Shown: piece after piece, positions 55,898 through 64,000 of the stretch | Layout of the letters: each line of letters begins with the position of its first letter | Position numbering within the stretch: the stretch's first letter is position 1 | Assembly (NCBI GenBank): GCA_947465395.1 | Contig: CANIAL010000012.1 | Span: 1 to 64,000, forward strand | Source: Alphaproteobacteria bacterium | GTDB lineage: Bacteria > Pseudomonadota > Alphaproteobacteria > Micropepsales > Micropepsaceae | Reading direction: 5' to 3' | Length of the DNA stretch: 64,000 nt | Position numbers and translations under genes: made by a program | Notes under the pieces: generated by a model | The model's database searches: none | Told to the model about the DNA's origin: nothing | Seen by the model: the letters and a program-made list of their open reading frames with translations, nothing else

Positions 55898-57544
55898 CTA
55901 CATGTTGGAATAATTTGGTCCGCCGCCGCCTTCCGGCGGCACCCAGGTGATGTTTTGCGAGGGGTCCTTGATGTCGCAGGTTTTGCAGTGAACGCAATTC
56001 TGGGCATTGATCTGAAAGCGTGGGCCGCTTCCTTCGTTGATGATTTCATAGACCCCAGCGGGGCAATAACGCTGCGCCGGTTCGTCATATTCGGGCAGGT
56101 TGATGCTAATGGGGATTTGAGGGTCGCGCAGCAGCAAATGCGCCGGTTGGTCCTCTTCATGATTGGTGTTTGAGACAAAGACGCTGGAAAGCCGGTCAAA
56201 GGTAAGGGTTCCGTCAGGCTTGGGATAGGCGATCCTGGGCGCCTCCGCAGCCTTTCTCAGGCCGGCATGGTCGGGCTTGCCGTGGCCCAAGGTTCCCAGG
56301 AAGGAAATGCCGAAAAGCTGGTTGGTCCACATGTCTAGGCCCATTAGCGGCAGCGCTAGCACGGTGCCCAGCTTCGACCAGAGCGGTTTGACGTTCCGCA
56401 CCCGCCACAAATCGCGCGCCACCGCGCTTTTGGCATAGGCCGCGTCATAAGCGTCCAGCGCATCGCCTTCCCGTCCCGCAACCAGCGCCGTCAGCGCGGC
56501 GTCTGCCGCCAGCATGCCGGTGGCTATGGCATTATGGCTGCCCTTGATGCGCGGCACGTTCACAAAGCCGGCCGCGCAACCCACCAGCGCCCCGCCGGGG
56601 AAACTCAACCGCGGCACCGATTGAAACCCGCCCTCTGTTATGGCGCGGGCGCCATAACCAACTCGCTTGCCGCCCTCCAAAATAGACCGGATGGCGGGAT
56701 GGGTCTTGGCGCGCTGGAATTCCTGGAAGGGGTCAAGATGCGGATTGCTGTAATTCAAATGCACCACAAAGCCGATGGAGCAGAAATTCTCGCCCCAGTG
56801 ATACATGAAGAGACCGCCGCCGGTGTCATTGCCCAGCGGCCAGCCAAAGCCGTGCAGCACCAAACCTTTTTTGTGGCGATCTTTCGGCAGCTCCCACAAT
56901 TCCTTCAGGCCAATGCCAAACTTCTGGTAATCGCGTGCCAATCCGAATTTCTGGATCAGGATTTTTGACAGTGATCCACGCGCGCCTTCCGCGAACAGGG
57001 TGTATTTGCCGCGCAATTCCATGCCAGGCGTGTAATCGGGCTTGTGATGCCCGTCTTTGGCAACACCCATGTCGCCGGTGAGTACACCCTTCACCACGCC
57101 GTCCTCTATGATCAGGTCATGGGCAGGAAATCCGGGATAGATCTCCACGCCCAGCGACTCCGCCTGCTGGCCCAGCCAGCGGCAAACATTGGACAGACTC
57201 ACAATATAATTGCCGTGATTGCTCATCAGCGGCGGAAACAGGAAAGAAGGAATACGGATGGCAAGATTGCGGGTGAAGAAATAAAACTGGTCCTGGCGCA
57301 CTGGTGTCTCGATAGGCGCGCCCTTTTCCTTCCAGTCCGGGATCAGTTCCGTCAGGCTGGTGGGGTCAAGCACCGCGCCCGACAAGACATGCGCTCCGAT
57401 TTCCGAGCCTTTTTCCAGCACACAAACGCTGACTTCGCGGCCCGCGCTTGCCGCGCCCTGTTTCAGGCGGATGGCGGCCGCCAGCCCGGCCGGACCACCA
57501 CCCACGATCACCACGTCATAGGCCATGCTTTCGCGGTCGGTCAT
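55898..57544 (-). CDS. Electron transfer flavoprotein-ubiquinone oxidoreductase
   Basis: 548 residues from ATG 57544. FAD motif YDVVIVGGGPAGLAAAIRLK, GAHVLSGAVLDPTSLTELIP, FAEGARGSLSKILI, HWGENFCSIGFVVHLNYSNP, and a C-terminal ferredoxin-like [4Fe-4S] site (RYCPAGVYEI, QNCVHCKTCDIKDPSQNITW). It passes electrons from ETF (fatty-acid and amino-acid oxidation) to ubiquinone at the membrane. Divergent from the glycosylase gene. Confidence 0.96.
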   Translation of the reverse strand: MTDRESMAYDVVIVGGGPAGLAAAIRLKQGAASAGREVSVCVLEKGSEIGAHVLSGAVLDPTSLTELIPDWKEKGAPIETPVRQDQFYFFTRNLAIRIPSFLFPPLMSNHGNYIVSLSNVCRWLGQQAESLGVEIYPGFPAHDLIIEDGVVKGVLTGDMGVAKDGHHKPDYTPGMELRGKYTLFAEGARGSLSKILIQKFGLARDYQKFGIGLKELWELPKDRHKKGLVLHGFGWPLGNDTGGGLFMYHWGENFCSIGFVVHLNYSNPHLDPFQEFQRAKTHPAIRSILEGGKRVGYGARAITEGGFQSVPRLSFPGGALVGCAAGFVNVPRIKGSHNAIATGMLAADAALTALVAGREGDALDAYDAAYAKSAVARDLWRVRNVKPLWSKLGTVLALPLMGLDMWTNQLFGISFLGTLGHGKPDHAGLRKAAEAPRIAYPKPDGTLTFDRLSSVFVSNTNHEEDQPAHLLLRDPQIPISINLPEYDEPAQRYCPAGVYEIINEGSGPRFQINAQNCVHCKTCDIKDPSQNITWVPPEGGGGPNYSNM

Positions 57545-57623
57545 GCGGCCCAGTACCAAGATTCTGCGCCGATTTTGGCACGGGAGCATCGCCCTGTCGC
57601 GGGGGCTGGTCTAGCATGGGGGC

Positions 57624-58433
57624 ATGCAGGACAACGACGCATTCGACACCCTCCACTGGCTGCTGGAATCTGGCGCCGATGAAGCCATGGGCGACGATCC
57701 CATGAATCGTCTAAAGGCGGCCGTGGAACCGGTCCCTACCCCTATGGCAGCCAAGACAATTTCGCCCGCGCTGGCCAGAACGCCAACCAGGGGTCCCGCG
57801 CCTGAAATGCCCATAGCCGACATGATCGGCCAGGCCATGGCATTGGCAGGCGCAGCAACCAGCCTGGCGGAATTAAAGGCGGCACTGGAATCCTTTGACG
57901 GTTGCGCCCTAAAAAAAAACGCCACCACCACCGTATTCGCGGACGGAACACCGAAGGGGCGCATCCTGTTCATCGGCGAAGCGCCGGGACGGGACGAAGA
58001 TCGGGCGGGCAAGCCCTTTGTTGGGCGTGCCGGCCAGTTTCTGGACAAGATGCTGGCGGCCATCGGCTTAGATCGCGCGCAGAATGTCTATATCACCAAT
58101 ATCCTCAACTGGCGCCCACCGGAAAACCGCGATCCTACGCCGGAGGAAGCGGCGCTTTGCCTGCCGTTCCTGCGGCGGCATATCGAACTGGTTGACCCAC
58201 TGGTGATCGTGCTTCTGGGCGCAGTGGCAGCAAAGCACGTTATGGGCGTCAGTGAGGGCATCTTGAAAAGCCGGGGGCGCTGGCAGGAATATTGTTTGGG
58301 GAAAAGAATGGTGCCGGTGATGCCAACACTTCACCCGGCCTATCTTCTGCGCCAGCCCGCGCACAAGAAACTGGCCTGGCGCGATATGCAGGCGGTGGCC
58401 GCCAAGCTGGAAGCCCAGCGCAAACTGGTCTAG
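57624..58433 (+). CDS. Family 4-like uracil-DNA glycosylase
   Basis: 269 residues. A disordered N-terminal 75 residues precede the fold. Motif A is RILFIGEAPGRDEDRAGKPF and motif B is MPTLHPAYLLRQPAHKKLAW; TNILNWRPPENRDPTPEEAA lies between. Family 4 enzymes usually open with CxxC as part of an iron-sulphur site; here it reads DGCALKKNAT with only the first Cys, though LCLPFL supplies another. It should remove uracil from DNA. Confidence 0.86.
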   Translation: MQDNDAFDTLHWLLESGADEAMGDDPMNRLKAAVEPVPTPMAAKTISPALARTPTRGPAPEMPIADMIGQAMALAGAATSLAELKAALESFDGCALKKNATTTVFADGTPKGRILFIGEAPGRDEDRAGKPFVGRAGQFLDKMLAAIGLDRAQNVYITNILNWRPPENRDPTPEEAALCLPFLRRHIELVDPLVIVLLGAVAAKHVMGVSEGILKSRGRWQEYCLGKRMVPVMPTLHPAYLLRQPAHKKLAWRDMQAVAAKLEAQRKLV

Positions 58434-58443
58434 TGAGATTCCC

Positions 58444-60240
58444 ATGCGCGGCATATCCATCGTTTTTCTTGTTCTGTTGATCCAGGCCGCAGCGGCACAG
58501 ACCGCCGCGCCGCCGTCCGCCACCATCCAGCCGGTTCAACCCGCCAATCCCCAACGGCAGATTGTGAACCGCCCGCCCGAGGCTTCCGTCAGGCCAGAAG
58601 TGCTGAGCGCCGGTGACGTTGATCTTTATCGGCGCATCTTCGCCGCCCAGCGTGCCGGCGCACTCAGCAAGGCGAAAAAGCTTTTCGCAGACGTCAGCGA
58701 CACTAGCCTGAAAGGCTATGTGGAAGCGGGCCGTTTGCTGGCGACCAAGCGGGCCGAACGCGATGAATTGGTGGCTTGGCTGACCGATTATCGCGAGCTG
58801 GCCATTGCCGATAAGATTTACCGCGCTGCAGTCAGTCATTCCGCCAAACGGGTCAAACGCGGCAAGAAAACCATCCGCGTGGCGGTGGTGACAAATATTC
58901 CTGTTCCTAGCGGCGTCGGCACGCGCAGCGGTGGCTATGAAGACGCAGAGTTGCCGCCGCCTGCCCCGCAATCCGATGTCGCCCGTGCGGTGTGGCCGCA
59001 AATCCAGGCCGATATCAAGGCGGGCCAACCTGATGCCGCACTAGGACGCATGCGCGCACTGGTTGGCACGCCGGATGGCGACATTGCCATCCTGTCCCAC
59101 CGCATTGCCGCTTCTTACCTGGCCGAAAGCGTGGACACGTCCGCTTTTGCCTTGCCCGCCTCCGCCAACTCCGCTTTCGTACCGGACCTAGAATGGGATG
59201 CGGGTTTTGCCGCCTACCGGCTGGGCCGATATGCCGACGCGGTCATGCATCTGGAAAAACTGGCGCAGAATGGCGCTGTGCCAGGCGAAGCCCGGGCGCG
59301 GGCCGCCTTCTGGGCGGCCCGGTCCCTGATGCAGTTGGGCGATCCGCTGAAAGTGATAAGCCTGCTGGCCGCCGCCGCCAAGGAAGAGCCAACCTTCTAC
59401 GGCTTGATCTCGGAAAAGATGCTTGGCACTGACACCGGCACCGGCTTTTCCGATCCCGTCCTCAGCCGGCAGGATTTGACCGATTTGATGACCGCGCCTG
59501 CCGCCCGTCGCGCCGTGGCGCTGTGGCAGGTGGGAGAGAATGACTATGTGGGCAGCGAACTCAACCGCGCCTTTGTGCAGAACAATGAAAGACTGGACCC
59601 GGCCATGGCGGCGCTGGCCCGCACGCTGGGGGTCACCAATGTGGAATTGCGCGCCTCTGAAAAAAGTGTTGCGCAAGGACTGCTGCTAACCGGCCTGTTC
59701 CCGGTTCCACAATATCAGCCTGAAGGCGGTTGGACCCTGGATTCTTCGGTGGTGTTGGCTATCGCGCGCATCGAAAGCCGTTTCCAGACCGGTCCCACCT
59801 CGCCCGCGGGCGCGCGCGGCATCATGCAGTTGATGCCCGCTACCGCTGCAGCCTTTGGCGGCAAGGGTGCAGCGGAAAAGCTGGATGATCCATCCTATTC
59901 ACTAAAATTGGGCCAGACCTATATAGCTCAACTTCTGGATCGGCTGGATGGCAACATGCTTGAGATGGGCGGGGCCTATAATGCCGGGCCATTGTCAGTT
60001 TCGCGCTGGCGACAGACCAAGGCTGGCAAGGACGACCCGTTGCTCTTTGTGGAAAGCATTCCGGTAGCCGAGACACGTTCTTATGTGCGGCGCCTGATGG
60101 AATATCACTGGATGTATCGCCGCCGCCTGGGCCAGGACGCCAAAAGCCTGGACGACACCGCGCGCGGACGCTGGCCTCTGTACCGACCTGGCCAAAGCGC
60201 ATCAGGAACTGTTGCTGGAAAAACCGATGTCCCATCCTGA
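58444..60240 (+). CDS. Soluble lytic murein transglycosylase (Slt-like)
   Basis: 598 residues. Signal peptide (MRGISIVFLVLLIQAAAAQT), a long helical U/L-type region with repeats, and a C-terminal SLT domain: VVLAIARIESRFQTGPTSPA with the catalytic Glu near residue 443, GARGIMQLMPATAAAFGG, and MGGAYNAGPLSVSRWR. It cleaves peptidoglycan with 1,6-anhydro product formation in the periplasm. Its 3' end overlaps moaB. Confidence 0.92.
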   Translation: MRGISIVFLVLLIQAAAAQTAAPPSATIQPVQPANPQRQIVNRPPEASVRPEVLSAGDVDLYRRIFAAQRAGALSKAKKLFADVSDTSLKGYVEAGRLLATKRAERDELVAWLTDYRELAIADKIYRAAVSHSAKRVKRGKKTIRVAVVTNIPVPSGVGTRSGGYEDAELPPPAPQSDVARAVWPQIQADIKAGQPDAALGRMRALVGTPDGDIAILSHRIAASYLAESVDTSAFALPASANSAFVPDLEWDAGFAAYRLGRYADAVMHLEKLAQNGAVPGEARARAAFWAARSLMQLGDPLKVISLLAAAAKEEPTFYGLISEKMLGTDTGTGFSDPVLSRQDLTDLMTAPAARRAVALWQVGENDYVGSELNRAFVQNNERLDPAMAALARTLGVTNVELRASEKSVAQGLLLTGLFPVPQYQPEGGWTLDSSVVLAIARIESRFQTGPTSPAGARGIMQLMPATAAAFGGKGAAEKLDDPSYSLKLGQTYIAQLLDRLDGNMLEMGGAYNAGPLSVSRWRQTKAGKDDPLLFVESIPVAETRSYVRRLMEYHWMYRRRLGQDAKSLDDTARGRWPLYRPGQSASGTVAGKTDVPS

Positions 60241-60766
60241 CGCATTGGACCACAGCATTGTCTTTGTGCCGGTGCAGATCGCCATTCTCACCGTCTCGGA
60301 TACGCGCACTCCGGATAATGATGTATCCGGCAACACCTTGGCGAAGCGCATTGCCGATGCCGGGCATCGCCTGGCCGAGCGCAACATCATTCCCGATGAT
60401 GAAGCCAAGATATCCGCGCAGCTTCAGGCATGGATCGCCAATACCGGCATTGACGTGGTGATTTCAACGGGCGGTACTGGACTTACAGGCCGTGATGTCA
60501 CGGTTGAAGCCTTCCGTAAGCTGTTTGATAAAGAGATAGACGGTTTTTCCGCCCTGTTTCACCAGATATCGGCGGCAAAGATCGGCACGTCCACAATCCA
60601 GTCGCGTGCCTGCGCGGGGGTTGCCGGCGGCACATATCTGTTCGCCTTGCCGGGCTCCCCGGGAGCCGTGAAAGACGGTTGGGACGGAATATTGAAATGG
60701 CAGTTGGACAGCCGCCACCGGCCCTGCAATCTGGTCGAGATCATGCCCCGCCTAAACGAAAGATAG
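60227..60766 (+). CDS. moaB: Molybdenum cofactor biosynthesis protein B
   Basis: 179 residues from ATG 60227, inside the slt 3' end; a TTG at 60212 is possible. MPT-binding motifs AILTVSDTRTPDNDVSGNTL, DVVISTGGTGLTGRDVTVEA and LFALPGSPGAVKDGWDGIL. MoaB/MogA-type proteins adenylylate molybdopterin. No other molybdenum cofactor gene is in the window. Confidence 0.93.
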   Translation: MSHPDALDHSIVFVPVQIAILTVSDTRTPDNDVSGNTLAKRIADAGHRLAERNIIPDDEAKISAQLQAWIANTGIDVVISTGGTGLTGRDVTVEAFRKLFDKEIDGFSALFHQISAAKIGTSTIQSRACAGVAGGTYLFALPGSPGAVKDGWDGILKWQLDSRHRPCNLVEIMPRLNER

Positions 60767-60832
60767 TCGCCTCCCCCATAGACGGGCGCACGACGATCTG
60801 GAACAGTTACGAAAACCGCAAGGGGGACTTTC

Positions 60833-61939
60833 ATGAATATCGCACGCACGGCTTCCATATTGGCGCTTGTCGTTTTGGGCACCGCGCCGCTGATGGCGCA
60901 AACAGGCCCGGCCACGTCGCCGCCCCAGACCAGCGCGCCGGAAATCGCCTTTGATGCGGTGGAGTTCGGCAAATTGCCACCCGACCTGTTCATGGGCGAG
61001 GCGTCCAGCGTGGCGGTCAATTCAAAGGGTCACGTCTTTGTGTTCAGCCGCGGAAATTCCATTGGCCCCGCCTATGGCGCCACCGCCTCGCAGCTTCTGG
61101 AATTCGATGCGTCGGGGAAATTCGTCCGGGAGATCGGTCATAACCTTTATGCTTGGTCCTTCGCCCATGCCGTGCGGGTGGACCCGCATGACAATATCTG
61201 GGTGGCCGACAAGGGATCGGACATGGTCATCCGCTTCAACCCCGAAGGCCGGGTGACGCTTGTGCTGGGACGCAAGACCGAATCGTCCGACGAAAACTCC
61301 CATCCCTGGGAGCATCCCAATCCGCCTGCAGCCCCGATTGACGGGATGTTTCGCCAGGTCACGGACATGACATGGGATCCGCAGGGCAATATTTACGTCA
61401 GCGATGGATATATCAATTCGCGGGTCGCCAAATTCGACCCGGACGGCAACTGGCTGACCTCATTCGGCGAGAGGGGCAACGCTCCCGGCCAATTCCGGAC
61501 AGTGCACGCCATTGCTGCCGACAAGGATGGGAATCTCTATGTCGCCGATCGCGCTAACCGCCGCATCCAGGTGCTGGACGACCAAGGCCATGTGAAGCGC
61601 ATCATCACCATAGACATTCCGGCGCATTACAAGCACCTCATCATGTACGGCAACAACCTCAGGGGACCGACTTCAACCCTTTCGCTATTCTTCCCGGGCG
61701 CGCCATGGTCGGTATGCATCACCCCGCCCAAGGCCGGGTCGCCGCAATATCTCTTTGTCGCCGACGCCTTCCGCATTTTCAAGGTGGACCTGGATGGCCA
61801 TGTCATTGGCTGGCTTGGCGGGGAAGGCAAAGGCCTGAAGGAATTTGGGTGGATCCACGGCCTCGCCTGCCCGGATGAGCACACGGTTTTTGCGGGAGAG
61901 CTGGTGAATTGGCGGGTGCAGAAGCTCACCCTGCACTAA
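60833..61939 (+). CDS. Exported NHL-repeat beta-propeller protein
   Basis: 368 residues. Signal peptide MNIARTASILALVVLGTAPL then MAQ. NHL repeats follow, e.g. AHAVRVDPHDNIWVADKGSD, DMTWDPQGNIYVSDGYINSR, and AIAADKDGNLYVADRANRRI, consistent with a six-bladed propeller. No catalytic residues assigned; resembles peptidyl-glycine lyase-like propellers but lacks a partner domain. GGGGGAC precedes the ATG and a strong terminator follows. Confidence 0.85.
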   Translation: MNIARTASILALVVLGTAPLMAQTGPATSPPQTSAPEIAFDAVEFGKLPPDLFMGEASSVAVNSKGHVFVFSRGNSIGPAYGATASQLLEFDASGKFVREIGHNLYAWSFAHAVRVDPHDNIWVADKGSDMVIRFNPEGRVTLVLGRKTESSDENSHPWEHPNPPAAPIDGMFRQVTDMTWDPQGNIYVSDGYINSRVAKFDPDGNWLTSFGERGNAPGQFRTVHAIAADKDGNLYVADRANRRIQVLDDQGHVKRIITIDIPAHYKHLIMYGNNLRGPTSTLSLFFPGAPWSVCITPPKAGSPQYLFVADAFRIFKVDLDGHVIGWLGGEGKGLKEFGWIHGLACPDEHTVFAGELVNWRVQKLTLH

Positions 61940-61956
61940 AGGCTCAAAACGAATGC

Positions 61957-61992
61957 AAAAGGCCCTACCCTCGCGGGTGGGGCCTTTTTTTT
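61957..61992 (+). terminator. Rho-independent terminator after the NHL gene
   Basis: Stem AAAAGGCCCTACCC (61957-61970) / GGGTGGGGCCTTTT (61975-61988), loop TCGC, followed by eight T. The T run reaches into the stop codon of the convergent small gene. Confidence 0.88.
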
Positions 61993-62186
61993 CAGCGCGG
62001 CGCGTGCAGATCAATCGCAGGCGTGCAGTTATGATGCCCGGCTGCGATGCAGTTGAACGTGTCGTTGCTCTGCTTGAATTTCACCATCACATAGGCACCC
62101 AAGAGGACCAGGGCGACCGCTGCCAGAAGCCCCATCCAAGTCTGGCGGTTCTGGTCCTTGGGGTCCTGGTCGGGGCCTGATTCCAT
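61992..62186 (-). CDS. Small single-pass membrane protein
   Basis: 64 residues. A polar N-terminus (ESGPDQDPKDQNRQ), one hydrophobic helix (WMGLLAAVALVLLGAYVMVK), and a C-terminal tail with two Cys (FNCIAAGHHNC), possibly periplasmic and disulphide-linked. No family recognised. Confidence 0.6.
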   Translation of the reverse strand: MESGPDQDPKDQNRQTWMGLLAAVALVLLGAYVMVKFKQSNDTFNCIAAGHHNCTPAIDLHAPR

Positions 62187-62262
62187 GATCTCAGGATAGT
62201 GGGTTTTGTGTTCATTCTTGTACTTGCTTTGTTCTTATTATGGGTGAATAATCCTACCCATC

Positions 62263-63366
62263 ATGACACCAGTCCTTAACCAGACCATTCGGCCAGAATT
62301 GCTTCGCGGGCGCGGGGCGCTTTCCAACCATGTCGGGCGCTATGAGAAACAGGCGCGTGTCCTGGTCGATGATGGCTGGGATGATGGGTGGCGGGCGGAA
62401 GATGAAACGCCGCCGCCCCTGCGCACCGAAGTCATCCGCGATGCCAGCCGCAGCATCATCGCCCGCAACAAATCGCCCGACATTTCCTTCGACCAATCCA
62501 TCAATCCCTATCGGGGCTGCGAACATGGCTGCGTTTATTGTTTTGCCCGGCCCAGTCACGCCTGGCTGGGCCTGTCGCCGGGAATCGATTTTGAATCGCG
62601 CATCCTGGCCAAGCCGGACGCTGCCGAATTGCTAGTCAAGGAATTGTCCGCGCCTGGCTATGTGCCCCGCGTAATCGCCATGGGCACCAACACCGATCCC
62701 TACCAGCCGCTGGAAAAGAAAATGCGCATTACTCGTTCCATCCTGGAGGTGCTGCGCGATTTCCACCATCCCGTGGCCATTGTCACCAAGTCACCCCTGA
62801 TCCTGCGCGATGCCGATATCCTGTCGGAGATGGCGGCAATGGGTTTGGCCAAGGCCGCGCTTTCCATCACCACCCTGGACCGCAGCCTTGCCCGGGCGAT
62901 GGAGCCGCGCGCCGGAACCCCTGCCCGGCGGCTGCAGGCCATTCAGGGCCTTAGCGATGCTGGTGTACCAGCGGGCGTGATGTTTGCCCCGGCGATTCCG
63001 GCGCTGAATGATCATGAAATGGAAGCGGTGCTGTCGGCGGCCAAGGACGCCGGAGCACGCACAGCAGGTTATGTACTGCTGCGCATGCCGCTGGAGATCA
63101 AGGAACTCTTCCGCGAATGGCTGGAAGTCCGCCAGCCCGGCAAGGCGAAACATGTGATGGCGCTGATCCGCCAGATGCGGGGCGGCAAGGATTATGATGC
63201 TCAGTGGAACACCCGCATGAAAGGCACTGGCCCATATGCAGAAATGATGGCGCGGCGCTTCCATATGGCGGTGAAGAAGCTGGGCCTCAACCAGCAGCTC
63301 CGCCCGCTGGCTATCAACAGCTTCCGCCGCCCGCCCCGGCTAGGCGATCAATTGTCACTGCTCTAG
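62263..63366 (+). CDS. PA0069-family radical SAM protein
   Basis: 367 residues. The cluster motif is YRGCEHGCVYCFARPSHAWL near residue 83 (CxxxCxxC). DISFDQSINPYRGCEHG, GTNTDPYQPLEKKMRITRSI and PRAGTPARRLQAIQGLSDAG are characteristic. Related to the SplB-like group; the reaction is unknown. It is upstream of rnhB in the same orientation with 12 bases between, the usual order in alphaproteobacteria. Confidence 0.9.
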   Translation: MTPVLNQTIRPELLRGRGALSNHVGRYEKQARVLVDDGWDDGWRAEDETPPPLRTEVIRDASRSIIARNKSPDISFDQSINPYRGCEHGCVYCFARPSHAWLGLSPGIDFESRILAKPDAAELLVKELSAPGYVPRVIAMGTNTDPYQPLEKKMRITRSILEVLRDFHHPVAIVTKSPLILRDADILSEMAAMGLAKAALSITTLDRSLARAMEPRAGTPARRLQAIQGLSDAGVPAGVMFAPAIPALNDHEMEAVLSAAKDAGARTAGYVLLRMPLEIKELFREWLEVRQPGKAKHVMALIRQMRGGKDYDAQWNTRMKGTGPYAEMMARRFHMAVKKLGLNQQLRPLAINSFRRPPRLGDQLSLL

Positions 63367-63378
63367 GTTGACGGGGCC

Positions 63379-64000
63379 ATGCCCCATTACATTTACGAAG
63401 CCCGCCTTTTGAAGGCTGTGTCGGGCCCAGTTTGCGGCGTGGATGAAGCCGGGCGTGGGCCGTTGGCCGGCCCCGTGGTGGCTGCAGCGGTCATCCTGCA
63501 ACATGGCCGCATTCCCAAGGGTCTCAATGATTCCAAGAAGCTGAGCGAAGAAGCTCGCGAAGAGCTTTATCCACGCATCCAGAAAATGGCGATTGCCATT
63601 GGCGTGGGCCAAGCCAGCGTAGAAGAGATTGACCTTGTCAACATTCGCCAGGCAACCCACCTGGCCATGGCGCGGGCGGTCAGGGCGCTGGCTGTGACGG
63701 CAGCCGCGGCGTTGGTGGACGGCAATGATGCTCCGGCCCTGCCCTGTCGCTGCGAAACCCTGGTGGGCGGGGACGGGCGATCGCTCTCCATCGCCGCAGC
63801 ATCCATTATTGCCAAAGTCACGCGGGACCGGCTGATGGCGGTGCTGCACGAGGAATATCCCCGCTATAACTGGCGGCAGAACAAAGGCTACGGCACGGCA
63901 GAGCATTATTCCGGCCTCAAGGCCCATGGCGTGACCGTGCATCACCGGCGCAGCTTTGCCCCAATTTCAGAATTACTCAGGGGCCACCACATCTTGTATG
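63379..64000 (+). CDS. rnhB: Ribonuclease HII, 3' end outside the window
   Basis: 207 codons read to the window edge without a stop; ATG at 63379. Catalytic motif GVDEAGRGPLAGPVVAAAVI gives Asp-Glu near residues 22-23. NDSKKLSEEAREELYP, a third Asp in LVDGNDAP, and SIAAASIIAKVTRDRLM, then YGTAEHYSGLKAHGVTVHHR, all match RNase HII. It cleaves RNA in RNA-DNA hybrids, including single ribonucleotides. Family length suggests only a short C-terminal tail is missing. Confidence 0.95.
   Translation, partial: MPHYIYEARLLKAVSGPVCGVDEAGRGPLAGPVVAAAVILQHGRIPKGLNDSKKLSEEAREELYPRIQKMAIAIGVGQASVEEIDLVNIRQATHLAMARAVRALAVTAAAALVDGNDAPALPCRCETLVGGDGRSLSIAAASIIAKVTRDRLMAVLHEEYPRYNWRQNKGYGTAEHYSGLKAHGVTVHHRRSFAPISELLRGHHILY

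Overview
The window looks like a stretch of a GC-rich alphaproteobacterial chromosome. The lineage clues are the F1 ATP synthase operon atpHAGDC without F0 genes, a PopZ-like DUF2497 gene next to valS, DUF3126, glyQ-glyS-ppdK in one unit, ETF-quinone oxidoreductase next to ispE, and nadABC with an upstream NrtR/NadQ-type regulator. A Rhizomicrobium/Micropepsaceae-like organism would fit, but that placement is a guess from gene order. Most of the window is housekeeping. I see no CRISPR array, prophage, secretion system or defence island.

Layout. 1-2.0 kb is gene-poor, with two palindromic repeats, a secreted esterase and a decayed IS3-type transposase. 2.1-10.5 kb carries exported hydrolases (an N-terminal-nucleophile acylase, an amidohydrolase, a polysaccharide deacetylase, an M19 dipeptidase) and ilvD. 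10.6-15.2 kb holds a glycine-zipper protein, valS, the popZ-like gene and a pcm-like methyltransferase. 15.3-16.7 kb holds tRNA-Cys, tRNA-Asn, queF and queD. 16.9-21.9 kb is the F1 ATPase operon. 23.4-29.4 kb holds succinate dehydrogenase, with sdhB split from sdhCDA and inverted, around rpe and a heparinase-like gene. 29.5-35.7 kb has small envelope proteins, phoH, cysE and a nitroreductase. 35.7-37.1 kb is queCE. 37.2-44.7 kb holds an HD hydrolase, a tyrosine-phosphatase-like gene, a nadQ-like regulator, an ArsR/SRPBCC operon and nadABC. 45.6-52.2 kb is one minus-strand unit (DUF2007, trmN6-like, glyQ, glyS, ppdK). 52.3-64 kb holds a polyprenyl synthase, ispE, a TPR lipoprotein, ETF-QO, a uracil-DNA glycosylase, a lytic transglycosylase, moaB, an NHL protein, a radical SAM protein and an incomplete rnhB.

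How they work together. Four queuosine-precursor genes (queF, queD, queE, queC) lie in two clusters; the folE step is not in the window. The respiratory genes (sdh, ETF-QO, F1 ATPase) form an aerobic energy core. De novo NAD synthesis (nadABC) lies downstream of a candidate regulator and has two matching palindromes in its promoter/leader region.

The observations most worth following are the paired palindromes before nadA, the QueD homologue with Asn where the catalytic Cys is expected, the split sdh locus, the terminator-like hairpin abutting the valS start codon, a dispersed palindromic repeat family, and an unexplained 0.47-kb non-coding stretch before the ArsR operon.
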